Below are positions 23,641 through 34,440 of a stretch of DNA of 64,000 nt, in pieces (the stretch's first letter is position 1; the number at the start of each line of letters is the position of its first letter). The stretch comes from Fasciola hepatica (Eukaryota > Platyhelminthes > Trematoda > Plagiorchiida > Fasciolidae). The notes under the pieces are model-generated. The model had not been told where the DNA came from. It made no database searches and was given only the letters and a program-made list of their open reading frames with translations. Location of the stretch: assembly GCA_948099385.1 (NCBI GenBank), contig CANUEZ040000062.1, positions 744,001 through 808,000 of the forward strand, in the 5' to 3' direction. The position numbers and the translations under genes are program-made.

Positions 23641-25867
23641 AGAACAAGTTCGAAGATCCGAAAGATTGCATAACAAAGAACCGTCAAATTACAGAAGTCC
23701 CGAACTTCATTAGAGCTGTGGCGGATGTGGTGATTGTAAATAAACTGCGAACTTGTGTTTAATCCCACTACAGATTCTTCCTACTTTTACACTCCCGCTG
23801 AGTAAATTTCAAATTCCGCCCCGCCATTCCGTGTTCTACTTCTCTATCGGATTCTAGTTTCGGATTGGAGCTTATTGCTTGCTTTCGGTGTATTGCGCAT
23901 TCTTATCGTTATTGCGACGTACAATATACTCCCGTTGGGACTCAACCAGGGTCGATCACGTCATCACCTTTGAAGTTATAGCCATTATGACGTAACGAAT
24001 TGCCTTTGAGGACAAAGCGATGGGTTCTAGACCCGGAGTACAAATACTTCCGCTGTTGCCATGTATCGCCTAGAGTCTTCCATGACGCGTCCTAGAGAAC
24101 CCAGCTAACTGCCTTTATGGTATCTTCTCCATTTGTCTGATGATTTGAAACGATGAAATGAAGAAGGCACTGAAGATGATCTTCATGGTCCCGATGCCCA
24201 TTGTGGTACTTGATAATTTGATAAAACAGCATCGTCCATTTGCCTTTATGGGTTTCGGGAATCATGAGCAAACGAAATAGCATACACTGGAAGATGATTT
24301 TAACTTAGTTTATTTTTAAGATTCCCGGTAATCTATTATCGGCTACAGAGGTTTATGCATGAATAATCCCTTTCACTTGACATACAACACTCTAATACGT
24401 CACCTCTGATGAGCTAACTATGCATTCCAAACACCGATAAACGTAGTCGGTCATCCACAATATCCCGGGGCATTTTGGTATCAGCCACAGTGAATGAAAA
24501 TCTCAACACAGACAGAACATAAACGACCGTTTTATGGTGAAAACTAGTGTGATACTTAGAAATTACGCTTGAATACTTTAAATATCCAAAATAAACGAGG
24601 GAATGCTTCGGCCCAAACTATTAGCATTGAAGAAGTGAGAACAACGACTGAACGGGCACGCAATCGAAATTTTACGATACGCAACGGCAATGTACATGTA
24701 TGCACAGATGTCAAGAAACAACACAAAATATTGTCATTCACAGTCATAACAACCACCTATATTCTTATCCATGGCAAAGTCCTGCTGTGTTTGCTGTTTT
24801 GATTACCGGCCAAGTGGCACTCAACTGATGCATCTCAATCATAGCTATCAGATTTGGCTCGTTGGAAAAAAATCCAAAAGTAATCGACGGAAACACATTC
24901 AACGTTAATCGCATGAGTCAAAACAAAAGATGTGATATTTTATATTTTACAGATTTTTGCGCAGGCTGCTTGAGAGGAGAGACTTGTGAAATTTAGTTGT
25001 CTGACACGAGTTACGGTGGTTGTAGCAAACTTTGCAGAAAAATCGTTTGACTTTTCCACAGATGAAACTAATATTCGTACTATACAGCCACCAATTCTCA
25101 TTATATCTAAATAGGCGATTATCTCCCGTAGATCCAATTCCTGTTTTCATACATGACTAGCCACTTCGAACCCCAAAGCACTGCAATTTAGCAGAATGCT
25201 AATAATAGGTCGCTTTCTCTCCGACGACAGAGATAGCTGAATGCCTTAGTTGTAGCTGAGAAACAATGAGTCTTTGGAAGTGAACCGAAAGCAATGAAGT
25301 GACAATTATTTATAATCATATTACCGATTGTCCGCTAACTTGTACCACTTGGTACTTGTGGCAACAAGATGGTTTTGTGTTCTTCTTCCCCTCTGTAATT
25401 TTTCTGGCATCTGCTCTACCTGCAGTCGGTTCCGATTCAAACGGATTGCAAACTGTGGTTATCCTCGCCCACAAATTTTCCTTTAAGCAGACGTTAACCT
25501 CATGAAAACAAATTCAAGCTTGTTTTCGTAGTCCAGGTTCAGAAATCGCTGACGCCCTTCTGTTTCGTGTGCTCCTTGGATGGAATCACATCCTTTGTTG
25601 TTACTGGCCTATGGAGAGAGAAGGAGTGTATGTGTGTGTGATCCGTAGGCAAGAAATTAGTTTGGGATTTTTAAAAGCAAACATGAAGAAGGACATGAAA
25701 ATCAAGTTTCGTACTCACCGTGAATACTAGGGAAACGAATATAACTACAGCACTTAGTGAGAAATAGTACCACACATAAAGGTTTTACAAAGAAGCTGAG
25801 AGTACCACATGAGTAGTACGGTGTTGTATCTGGATGACAGGACAAAATTCCCCTGGAAACACATGAT
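23641..25867. other. No recognisable gene
   Basis: Short frames only. A self-complementary gggttctagaccc at 24022-24034 resembles a B box/T arm, without a convincing A box. Nothing else is recognised. Confidence 0.45.
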
Positions 25868-25901
25868 CGCTTTCGCGGTTGGTAGCGCTCATCAGGTATC
25901 C
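25868..25901 (-). ncRNA. Hammerhead-ribozyme-like core
   Basis: On the minus strand the order is GGATAC, CTGATGA (25895-25889), GCG, an 8-nt loop CTACCAAC, CGC and GAAA (25874-25871). This matches the conserved hammerhead core: CUGAUGA, a stem II closed by G-C, then GAAA. Hammerheads of this kind are known in schistosome SINE-like repeats and in Penelope-like elements. I cannot find the stem III partner with a UH cleavage site or the 3' strand of stem I that would pair with GGATAC. It may be a truncated ribozyme, or the 14 core bases plus a 3-bp stem may be a coincidence. Confidence 0.4.
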
Positions 25902-25964
25902 GTACCCGGGTACTCTTCTGCCCAATAATCCCTACATTTGGGCACTCTACTGTTGGTTTACGGC

Positions 25965-26162
25965 TGTAATCTCATTTGAGTCGTATGGAACGTGCATAGA
26001 CGAAGAGTCCATTTTTTATGAATAATACGGTGATTGTTCCATGTCCTCGTTCTGAAGGTTAGCCGTGTTGACCGACGAAATAGCTTTTGGAACAATCACT
26101 GTATTATTCTGAAAATGGACTCTTCGTCCACGCGGTTCAACTGAAATTAGAGTTGTAAGCGA
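25965..26162. mobile_element. Hairpin (MITE-like) element
   Basis: Two arms of about 75 bp (25965-26041 and 26088-26162) are reverse complements with some mismatches and small indels, separated by about 46 bp. The inner parts are best conserved: gacgaagagtccatttt against aaaatggactcttcgtc, and tgattgttcca against tggaacaatca. No reading frame lies inside. This is consistent with a small non-autonomous DNA transposon or fold-back element. I did not find a clear target duplication. Confidence 0.7.
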
Positions 26163-26198
26163 AGAGTACATCCTTCCCTACGTTTGACTTCCTGAACG

Positions 26199-26199
<1 letters not shown>

Positions 26200-26241
<42 letters not shown>
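26200..26241. repeat. Microsatellite (TA)n, about 42 bp
   Basis: Pure alternating TA adjoining the 3' end of the CR1 fragment on the minus strand. It could have grown from the short tandem repeats that often end CR1 copies. Confidence 0.95.
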
Positions 26242-26244
<3 letters not shown>

Positions 26245-26249
26245 ATATT

Positions 26250-26455
26250 GTTATTATACATCAGCTTGAGTATAGTTGTACAATGCTTTTCAGCCAAAAA
26301 ATACCGCCAAAATAAGTTAAAGGGCAGAATGACATCTTTGTTTGTTAGGACACGTGCTAGAAAAGGAACAACGGAATTCCTGTACAAAGACAATCCGCAG
26401 GGAAGCAGTTCAAACTTAGACCGGGTGGATACGCGAGACTGATAAAGAGTAAAAT
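26250..26455 (-). pseudogene. CR1-like LINE, C-terminal ORF2 fragment
   Basis: The frame reads S-T-R-S-K-F-E-L-L-P and then LYRNSVVPFLARVLTNKDVI. This matches the end of flatworm CR1-type polymerase proteins (R-S-x-F-x-x-L-P, then Y-x-x-S-x-V-P-x-L-A-R-x-L). The same ending occurs in the copy at 39.8-40.0 kb. Nothing upstream on this strand matches the rest of the element, so it is a strongly 5'-truncated LINE copy of the kind produced by incomplete reverse transcription. Confidence 0.65.
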
Positions 26456-28588
26456 CAGGATGCAGTGTGCGAGATTTCAGAAAGGACTTTCAGTTCAAAC
26501 GTAATGGATCCTGTTATGTGACTAATGCACAGCTCCAAGAATATTTCGTTTAGGTTGTACCAGAAACAAAGCTAATGATGCGTAAGCCTCTTTGAAGAGT
26601 GATGAAATCTTAATTTAGTAGCCTGAGGAGAATGAAAGGGGAATAATAAATAATGATAGGTAATATACATCGTCTTACCAAAGTGAAAACAAGTGACTAT
26701 GGGGCAATAATTTGCCATAGTTTCTAATTTGATACGACAAGCAACGCAGTTTCTCTACTGTGATTCCAGGGTGCAAAGACCAGTGCAGATTATGCTACAG
26801 CGTGACGTCAAGATATTTCACGTGGTTCATACGTGCGACGACAGTAGAATTACTGGTGGAAGTGTCTCCAATGAACCGGTGATGGAAAAATACACGCTTG
26901 ACATTTATTACTGTTCAACAGAAGACCAGATTGACCAGAATTTGGATTTTCCAATCAAAGGGAAAAATGAGTCACATTCCACCAATCGTCCCCAGGATTG
27001 CACTGAACAGTCAACAAAAAAACCTTTTTATCGGTCGCAGAAATCCGTGCTCTAGCTATCATCTGTTGACAGGACTGCCCATCGACCGAGTAGATTGTGG
27101 ATAATTCATACGCTGAAAACCAGCTAATTGAAAAACAGAGTAATTGCATCTTGCATCAGTCACTGCTTTGTTTACTTAGACGCAATAGTGTTTTTATCTA
27201 CAGTACACGAACCCGTGTTCATTAACATGTACGAAAGCCTCCGTAAGACAATTATTTTGCATCAGGCATCGGTGAAAGAGCCGGACAAACGCCAGGTCAA
27301 TTTGGTGGGAGCGGAAAATCGTCAGCCTTTCTGTTGAGAGAATCGGCGAGTCAATGACACAGACACACTGAATATTCAACCCTCAATGTACTTAGAACAC
27401 CTACTTGACTTGAACACGTGCGTTCATTAGGTAGACGTGACACACCATGGCTTAAATCATCTGAGCTCCGAAGCACACTTTCTCGTCCGCACCTGGATAT
27501 TCACGCGTCCCACAGCAGCTATCAACGAAGACAGCTTAGCACATTGGTAGATAACCGAGATAAGACGTCAACGCTTTGCTCTAATCAAAATGGCCAATAC
27601 AATGCACTGAACCGTACAGAACGTTTTTTGTTCAAGTGAATATATTTCAGCATATTTCTGTTCAAAAATCGGTCATCAACTGGCGATCACCAGAGGCAAA
27701 GTCTTCATCGTGTTTTAGTGAATCAATTTTGAAACCTGATTAACCGAAATGAGGATCAAGGATAAAGTAAACTTGATGGTGGATGTATGCTCATCGCTTT
27801 AAATTGGCAGACCTAGTTGGAATAGCTGAACAGTAAATGTGTGGGCCACGCTGGGTATTCAGCCCTAGCCGGAACTCGTTGAATGTGCAATCCTGATAAT
27901 TTTATAACAAGTGTACAACGTTTGGAAGGCTCTTAGCTGGTGAATGAAGCATTGGAACTGTATTCTACATAGAATGTGGATATCGTACGCAAAACCTTTG
28001 ACAAAACCTAAATACGTTCATAAAGGCCATAGGCTGCTACAAAACTAACGATGTTCAAACTCTTGTTTCGTGGATTCGTTTGGTCTTTGACGATGAGTTG
28101 TTCATTTCATTTAATATCACGATCTCATTGTAAAATAACTGGCGACAGAAACTGCGGGCTTGGTTGATTCATTTGACCATGGGAAACGATGTTCAGTTGG
28201 TCTCATTGAAGCCCAATTTGATTCACTGAAATACCGTTAGATAGAATCCTCGGATTACAAAATAGTGGAACAAACATGATGATCTGTTAATCAGATCTTG
28301 TTTGCTAAAAATCTACATGCATTCGAAAAGAAGGGGGAGGGGTAATTTTTCGTACTCCGGATACCAGATTCTAACTAGATCTCGAGAATGGTCTAGAGAA
28401 CGGACAACAAGCCAAAAGTTCCAACGGTTGACAAAAGACGGTAAAAGTCAGCAGGATAGGTGTAGGACGGTTTGTATTCAAACAGTGTCGATCTCGCTTA
28501 CGTGTTAGAGCGATATCAAACACAATGCTAGCTAGGGGAGCTCAGGTTCAACTATCGGCAAGCAGAGCAGTGAAAACCGTCTTTCAAC
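26456..28588. other. No assigned gene; 108-codon frame at 26729-27055
   Basis: A plus-strand frame of 108 codons (26729-27055) has a mixed, protein-like composition but no domain I recognise and no evident splice partners. Other frames are shorter. I cannot call a gene here. Confidence 0.35.
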
Positions 28589-28743
28589 TGGTGGAAACCA
28601 TTTGTCGTTATAGCAAGCAAACAAACAACGAATAGCCCTGTAGCATCGAACAACACACAACCTACCGAGAGCTAAGTACTAATTAGTTATGTTTATCTAT
28701 AGCAATTTACGCGTTCGAATTCAGTCATCTCCAGGTCGCTACA
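28589..28743 (-). repeat. Gypsy 3' LTR
   Basis: Near-identical over most of its length to 30160-30325; shared blocks include tagcaagcaaacaaacaacg and ctaagtactaattagttatg. It lacks a 14-base segment present in the other copy. Boundaries are placed at TG...CA-type ends and are approximate. Confidence 0.6.
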
Positions 28744-29158
28744 GCAACTCTTCCTTCAAGAACAGAACTGCCGAAGTGACCCCTTCATCTAAATGAGGGA
28801 GTGCCGCGCACCCATCACCATCAGATTGACGAGCTTCACGTGATATCAGTCGTCTGGGCGACTATGTTATGATGCCAAAATCCGCTCCTGCAGCCGGTGG
28901 AGGTTCACTAAAATGCGCACGGACCTAGCGGTCATCTACCAGGTCCTCAACTAGGTGCCGCAGAAGAAAGCGTATACCGACACGATTTTCCCGGTGATTC
29001 CTCCATTGACCGTGCCCGTACGTGAAATGGGAAAGCAAATTAAAACAAATGGGCAAACGGCGAATGAGTTGAAATGAAATGGACGGAACTTACCCTGGTC
29101 GGTTTGTGCCATACAACAATTTTAAACTGTATAAAAATGTTTTTGTTCCATACTGGTC

Positions 29159-29716
29159 TTATAAAACGTTAGACGGTGAAAACAACCTTAGCTGGGGTAA
29201 AAAAAAATGAATACTGTCTACGAGATGCTTTGGCCAATGTACATGATGGCCAGATCGCTTTGTTCGCTGCAGCTCGACTGTTTTAGATTGCGCTCTTTCA
29301 GGCGCAGGGGTGGCACTTATGGAGCACTGTCGTCGAGCGGTCTCTCCTTCTAGGCTATCGTCAAGGTGCGCAATTTTAAGACGGTCAACAGATATAGTCT
29401 CGTGTTTACCGTTTGAATCAATGTAGTAAACTCGATCGAGCACCTTAAATGGACCATCTTAGGGCCGCTGTAGGGATGTTCTAACGCTGTTCACGTGTAT
29501 AAAGACGTAAGCGCATGTGGAATGTAGGCCAACCAAGATTGCGCTCGCCACGAACGCATTTACAAATGACGCATCTGTGTGGCCACATAAACTGTGATTA
29601 AGGCCGAGATAGACAAAGACCATACGGCATCTGTTTTTGAGAATCAAACGGATAAATATAATTTCGAGTTCAATGATACATCGGTGCAGAAATACGTGTT
29701 GAACGGCCAGCCACAA
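29159..29716 (-). pseudogene. Gypsy integrase C-terminal tail
   Basis: The frame runs from a block ending V-N-S-V-R-T-S-L-Q-R-P, through a stop codon where the family usually has Tyr, then D-G-P-F-K-V-L-D-R (about 29460-29433) and S-V-D-R-L-K-I-A-H. This is the GPF/Y chromodomain-like tail of Gypsy integrases, which binds DNA or chromatin. It continues to K-R-S-G-H-H-V-H-W-P-K-H, a basic end common in invertebrate Gypsy proteins, and then beyond the element's usual stop. The catalytic core is missing and the premature stop shows it is non-functional. Confidence 0.75.
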
Positions 29717-30159
29717 GAAAACCTCCCTCTACTCATTGTGATCAAGCAGCAACAATATGTCGTCCTAAGTCCCAGCCATTGTATATGAAATAATGAGTTA
29801 CTCGAATGTAAGCCGCACTCTGTGTCCAATAAGTGTCATTCCAGACGAAATGGACAAGTCGATTATCGGCATTTCCAGCGGTCCGCGCGGAAAGGGCTCG
29901 GAATTTCGACCTCAAATTGGGGGAAAACCCGTGGTTTTCGGGTTTATCCGGTCCAACCAATGCTCCTTCGATATCAGTTTAAACAGGACTTGGATTCTGT
30001 GGCTGTGCGAATAGTTCCTCCGGTCGACATTTACACGACGCTCTCAATGCAACTTATACAGCGCCCATGGAAACCTGGAATGCTTTTTGGACGACAGGAA
30101 GGACCCTATCAAACGGTCACAAGTTACAATGTGAAGATGGATTTTTCGTTTTGGTTACC

Positions 30160-30325
30160 TCGAAATCAATTGTGGTTATAGCAAGCAAACAAACAACGAA
30201 TGGCCCTGTAGCATCGAACAACACACAACCTACCGAGAGCTAAGTACTAATTAGTTATGTTTATCTATAGCAATTTTTGTTCACAAATTTACGCATTTGA
30301 ATTCAGTCATCTCCAGGTCGCTACA
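30160..30325 (-). repeat. Gypsy 5' LTR
   Basis: Partner of the repeat at 28589-28743. It carries an extra ttttgttcacaaat-like segment and a few substitutions. The differences between the two LTRs mean the insertion is not recent. Confidence 0.6.
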
Positions 30326-30380
30326 AATTTACATGACATTCGACGAATGGATTTGCAGCTCAATGTCAAAGTATTAATTA

Positions 30381-30430
30381 ATGAGAACAGAAAGAAGACA
30401 AGTCGCGACTTGTCTTCTTTCTGTTCTCAT
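30381..30430. repeat. Perfect 50-bp palindrome
   Basis: The 25 bases at 30381-30405 (atgagaacagaaagaagaca then agtcg) are followed immediately by their exact reverse complement at 30406-30430, with no spacer and no mismatch. It lies about 55 bp outside the Gypsy LTR. It could form a cruciform. Such perfection implies a recent origin, or a fold-back artefact in sequencing or assembly. Confidence 0.95.
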
Positions 30431-32094
30431 GAATTGGATAAAAGGGACCCATCGCTTTACATTTCGGAAACGAAAGCATCAATTGCTAAGTCTTACTCAC
30501 ACCTTTTCGTGTAAATTTCGAGAGCAAATTTAGAATATGTCCGTTGGGAATACCGCCAATTCTGCCTCCGTTTGTGATCGAACGCTGACAACCAGCTTTA
30601 AAACGATTCGTGAAATTGCACACAAACTTCACGAACACCACCATCTCTGCTGAAAATTCTCAGAAACACTTAGTAACTATATCATTTTGAGTCTGAATCA
30701 TCAAGAGTACCAATCCAACGAGTTGCAATTGGAGCTAGAACCTAAAATTCAGGATTGGGATTCCCCCGAGTTATTAACAACTAACCGAGTTAAGTTTCAG
30801 CTGCTGCGTTTACTTTAGCACAACGGTCCACATCGGTGGACAGGTTACCTGCTTTACTGACCGTAATTAGTTACGGTCAATATCGACAGTTTAGTTACAT
30901 AGGGATCTTGTAGGAAAACAAAATAATTGTGATCTCTCAATAATCGATGTGTAAGAACGCTGGGAAATGATCGAATCCTCTAATCAGCACGATTTTCCAA
31001 GTGATAACCTCGATTATCCAAAGGGGTTGCTGCAAATCAGAATATGAGTTGTAAGCAAACACGCGTCTTCAGTGAATTCCTTATCAGGATATCAGAATTA
31101 AATTTTTTGAAGGACAAACCAACAAGAAGGGTTGGATAAACGTATTCCTAAATTTAAACTGCCCCCCCCCCGCCCCATCGTTTCCATGACAAACTCAGTC
31201 TACCACATGACAGCTCGGTGGATACTTGGTCTTTTAGAACCTGTACGAAGAAGACTTGGGAAGCACGCACTTCGAAATACATTTCGCTTAACTGAAGGTT
31301 AAAATGATGCAAACGTAGCAGGGGAGCAATTGCTCTCTTTGGATATGGTATTTTTGTTCCTTAAGGCACTTTTTGAAGCAAAATTTCATTTGTGCATTTT
31401 TTGATGAAGAAATGATACCCTCAAGAATTCTGACTGAAAATCTAAGAGAACCAATCCCTCGAAGTCTTTTGAATGAACAAAAAGACTTACCATCACCAGA
31501 AGGTTGGACTGACACGGGCCTATCCTTAGAAAAATATCCTGCGGAATTTTTCATACCATAACTGTAAACCCAAGCGTTATGCAGTACAATGGGCTGATTT
31601 GACTACAATTACCGGTATGAGGAGAATAGTGCGTATTTGGTCGTCTTAGAGGACACCTAACACTAATTCAGTGCTTTGTATGAAGCAGGAAGTTCATCAA
31701 GATTGAAGGGAATCGTCTACCGTTTCCTAAAATTTGTCTAGTAAGACGTCTTGATGTCTCGATTTAGAAGGTCTATCAAAAAGCGTCCCGTAATGACCCA
31801 TACACGAATTCTCACACGTTCGTGCCACTTGGTTACAAACGCAATCTGATACCTTGCCATCTGCACCACATGAAACATGTGAACAGCAGACAGGAGGCCC
31901 AGTTGTCACATACAAGAAAAAACCCACTAAACAACGGATATTCAAAGTAATTTATCTAAAGAAACTTGACTGAACGAAAATGAAGAAAGTATTATCCATC
32001 AGACTCCCTTCCGAAGGAGACATCGAAACCGAGTCACTGCAATTATGAGGACCACCTTCAAAGCCGCCAAGATCAGGTACATGTTCACCACCGT
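30431..32094. other. No recognisable gene
   Basis: Contains a short C-rich run at 31162-31176. Overlapping frames on both strands at 31288-31561 (62 and 88 codons) have no known motif. Nothing else is recognised. Confidence 0.45.
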
Positions 32095-32420
32095 AACTAG
32101 CATTCCGAAGCCAAAGCAAAAAAGCTACATTTGTTGATCTCATTCTTGTCAAGTGCGTCTACGGTATTAGTTACATAAGCAGAACGAAAACGCCAATCTC
32201 AGAACAAATCAAAGATTATCCACATCGGCTTAAACGTAGGGCGAACGCAGCGGTATAAACTCTGATCGTTGTGCGCTTGGTAGAAACCGGCCATTTTATC
32301 GACACAATATCTTTAAGGTTATCTATTGGGTCCCACAACACGTATCAAAAGCAATTAGCCCTCGGACACTCGTGCACATCCTTCGATTGGCTGCGCTGCG
32401 ATCTTGTCCCGCCTGTAACA
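32095..32420 (+). pseudogene. Penelope-like element, GIY-YIG tail fragment
   Basis: From 32150 the frame reads LVKCVYGISYISRTKTPISE and then Q-I-K-D-Y-P, which follows the GIY-YIG endonuclease of Penelope-like elements (C-x-C-G-x-x-Y-I-G-R-T-x-R-x-L-S-x-R-I-K-E-H). Further on V-R-L-V-E-T-G-H-F-I-D matches the family's H-L-V-D-T-G-H-x-I-D segment, also seen in the copy at 34.5 kb. The second G of the motif is changed (Y-I-S for Y-I-G) and a stop lies between the two blocks. The reverse transcriptase is absent. It is a 5'-truncated dead copy. Confidence 0.55.
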
Positions 32421-33239
32421 AAGTAGATTAACTATTACCCTACTCAGTTATCATGGTTACGTGCCACTCGTATTCTCGACTGGAATTTCTGTATATTGAA
32501 AACAATGTTGCTCGATCGGTGAATTTGTCTATGGCCACCATAAAGCAAAATTGAACAATAAAAGGGAAACATGGTGGTTGGAAAGATGCACTTAGCTCTG
32601 TTACTCCGACTACTTTGAAAGTGTGATCTGCGATCAGTGATAACGTACGTTTTCTCTGCTCGAAACTGTCGGATCTAACAAGCATTTCGCGGACACACAT
32701 TTGTGTTCATACATACGCAGTATGTACTCGAGAATCTCGGCTAGAGGAGAACATTGACGACTCTCCGATTTGCATAGACAGATTCCAGTGTCAACGTCAA
32801 GATCTGGTGCCGAAGAACAGAAAATGTGGAGGTGAAGTGGTGACTTTCATCAACTCAGCATGGAACGGTTAATTTACGGTTGTTTTCAAATACTCTGCAG
32901 GCCGTGTTGAATGTCTGTCTGTACAGTATTCCTCTAAATTTTCTCGCTTCAGAAGCACTATTATCTCGGATGTGTGTAGCACCTGTGCACAATGCGATAT
33001 ATCTGCAGTGCTACCGACACAACATACGATTACAAAGACAAACAAATTTGTTTATTTGAACAATTACCGAATTTGGTGGCGCCACTTGCTCCGCCTGTGT
33101 ACACCGTCTGCATGCCGTTGCGCTCCTTCAATATACACGTTGTTCCGCTCCAGCGTTTTGAGTTCTGCCCTGTTGCGCGTTGCCGAGTATATTCACTAAC
33201 GTGTCACGAACCGAAGACCAGGGGCTGTAGACTCTATAC
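32421..33239. other. No recognisable gene
   Basis: A 110-codon plus-strand frame (32992-33324) runs into the start of the CR1 copy but has no known domain. The rest contains only short frames. Confidence 0.4.
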
Positions 33240-33338
33240 GGAAGCAGGTCTTGACTTAACTTGGGAGAATCCTAAATATCCTCTTTTGATGACGTTTTTA
33301 TACCATTTCTGGTTCCCTTCCTAGAGGGATATTCACAT

Positions 33339-33647
33339 ATGATCGTTGGTGAGTTTAATCATGATTATACTTATCCGCTTTTATCGTTCGGATCAACGGT
33401 TACTAATAACTCTCCCACTGGAAGAAACTCTATGTTAGACAAAATCATTACCAATCACCGTCGCTTACCTCTTCCTAAACTGAAAACAACAAATGACAAC
33501 TGCTTGCTTCATCTAAGACCAAAAATATACTCACGCACTGCCAACAGCTTATTCATGTTTTCAAACCAGACAAGACTGGGCTTTCGTAACCTGTCTTCTC
33601 ACAGCCCATCTCTTCTTAATGCAGCCACTGTAGTCGCCTTTTCATAG
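33339..33647 (+). pseudogene. CR1 endonuclease fragment
   Basis: Begins I-V-G-E-F-N-H-D, corresponding to the G-D-F-N catalytic motif of the apurinic-type endonuclease with the Asp changed to Glu. Then come G-R-N-S-M-L-D-K-I-I-T-N-H (family: G-x-N-x-L-D-L-I-x-T-N) and a region ending L-R-P-K-I-Y-S, where the terminal S-D-H motif reads T-N-D-N. The enzyme would nick the target DNA to start reverse transcription. The altered catalytic residues make activity unlikely. Confidence 0.65.
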
Positions 33648-34148
33648 ATTTCCTGTACGCTCTCACTCTTCCATGCTGCAGAACTGTTTGCTGAAACCCC
33701 ATGCGTCATCTTCACCTCCGGTGGCAGGATTACCCAGCCAAACTCAAAGTACTCAGAAGGCAAAAGGAACTCGCACGAAAGTCTTTCCGAAGTTCGGAAG
33801 TCACGGGACTTACGCAACTAATGCTTCCGTTGACAAAGAGTTTCGGCAGATCAAGAATCCCAGACATCTTTGGCATTGCACAAGGCATTTATGTGCCCAG
33901 AAGACCAAACACACAATCGATAAGGTCGACGTGAACCACCTCCAACGACAGTCCACCTTCATATTCCCCGTGTTTCTGCAGATCTTAAACTTTCTCTGCC
34001 GCAGACATTATTAAGATTCTTTGCGAATCCAGAATATTGTCGACTGCTGGTCCCGGTAGCCTTCCTGTAACGATTCCCAAGTATGGTGGTGCCAAGCTTG
34101 CCACACCGATCACTACTTTGATTATTCTATATGTCCGATTCCTGACCT

Positions 34149-34440
34149 GTGACGTCCAGTTACCATCATTCCAACTCCTCTGGTGGATTTAAACGATTTT
34201 ACCCCAATGCCGCCCTTAAAGTCACTGAAGAGGCTGTTTTCACCCGTCTTCCAGCGCATCCGAATGTATCACCTGACCTTTTTCAGTTTTCCTATAAATC
34301 CAAAAGATCCACCGTAGAGGCTGTCGCCTGCTTGTTCCAGTCTATTACAAAGTCCTTAAATAACAATGAGCGATCCGTCCACTGTGTATTCCTTGGTTAT
34401 ACTTCAGCCTCTGATTCAATACCCCAATCTCATCTTCTTC
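34149..34440 (+). pseudogene. CR1 RT, 5' part (fingers/palm)
   Basis: The frame covers V-T-E-E-A-V-F-T-R-L, then F-Q-F-S-Y-K-S-K-R-S-T-V-E-A-V (family F-A-Y-R-x-x-R-S-T-x-D-A-V), then S-V-H-C-V-F-L-G-Y-T-S-A-S-D-S-I. The last block is the first catalytic motif, usually F-L-D-Y-x-S-A-F-D-S-I; its catalytic Asp is Gly here. It is cut off at 34441 by the Penelope-like insertion. Confidence 0.7.

Larger units (their letters stand above)
28589..30325 (-). mobile_element. Internally deleted Ty3/Gypsy element with short LTRs
   Basis: Two direct repeats of about 155-166 bp flank about 1.4 kb that carries the end of a Gypsy integrase on the minus strand. Read on that strand each repeat starts TGTAGCGACCTGGAGATGA, which fits an LTR opening with TG. 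The sequence just before the downstream copy, CTTGAAGGAAGAGTTGC, is purine-rich like a polypurine tract. No RT, RNase H or integrase core is present, so most of gag-pol has been deleted. I saw no clear target duplication outside the repeats. Confidence 0.65.

Noticed and set aside
24125..24160. Plus-strand CTGATGATTTGAAAC as a hammerhead core
   Set aside because: There is no stem II between CTGATGA and GAAA, so the fold is impossible.
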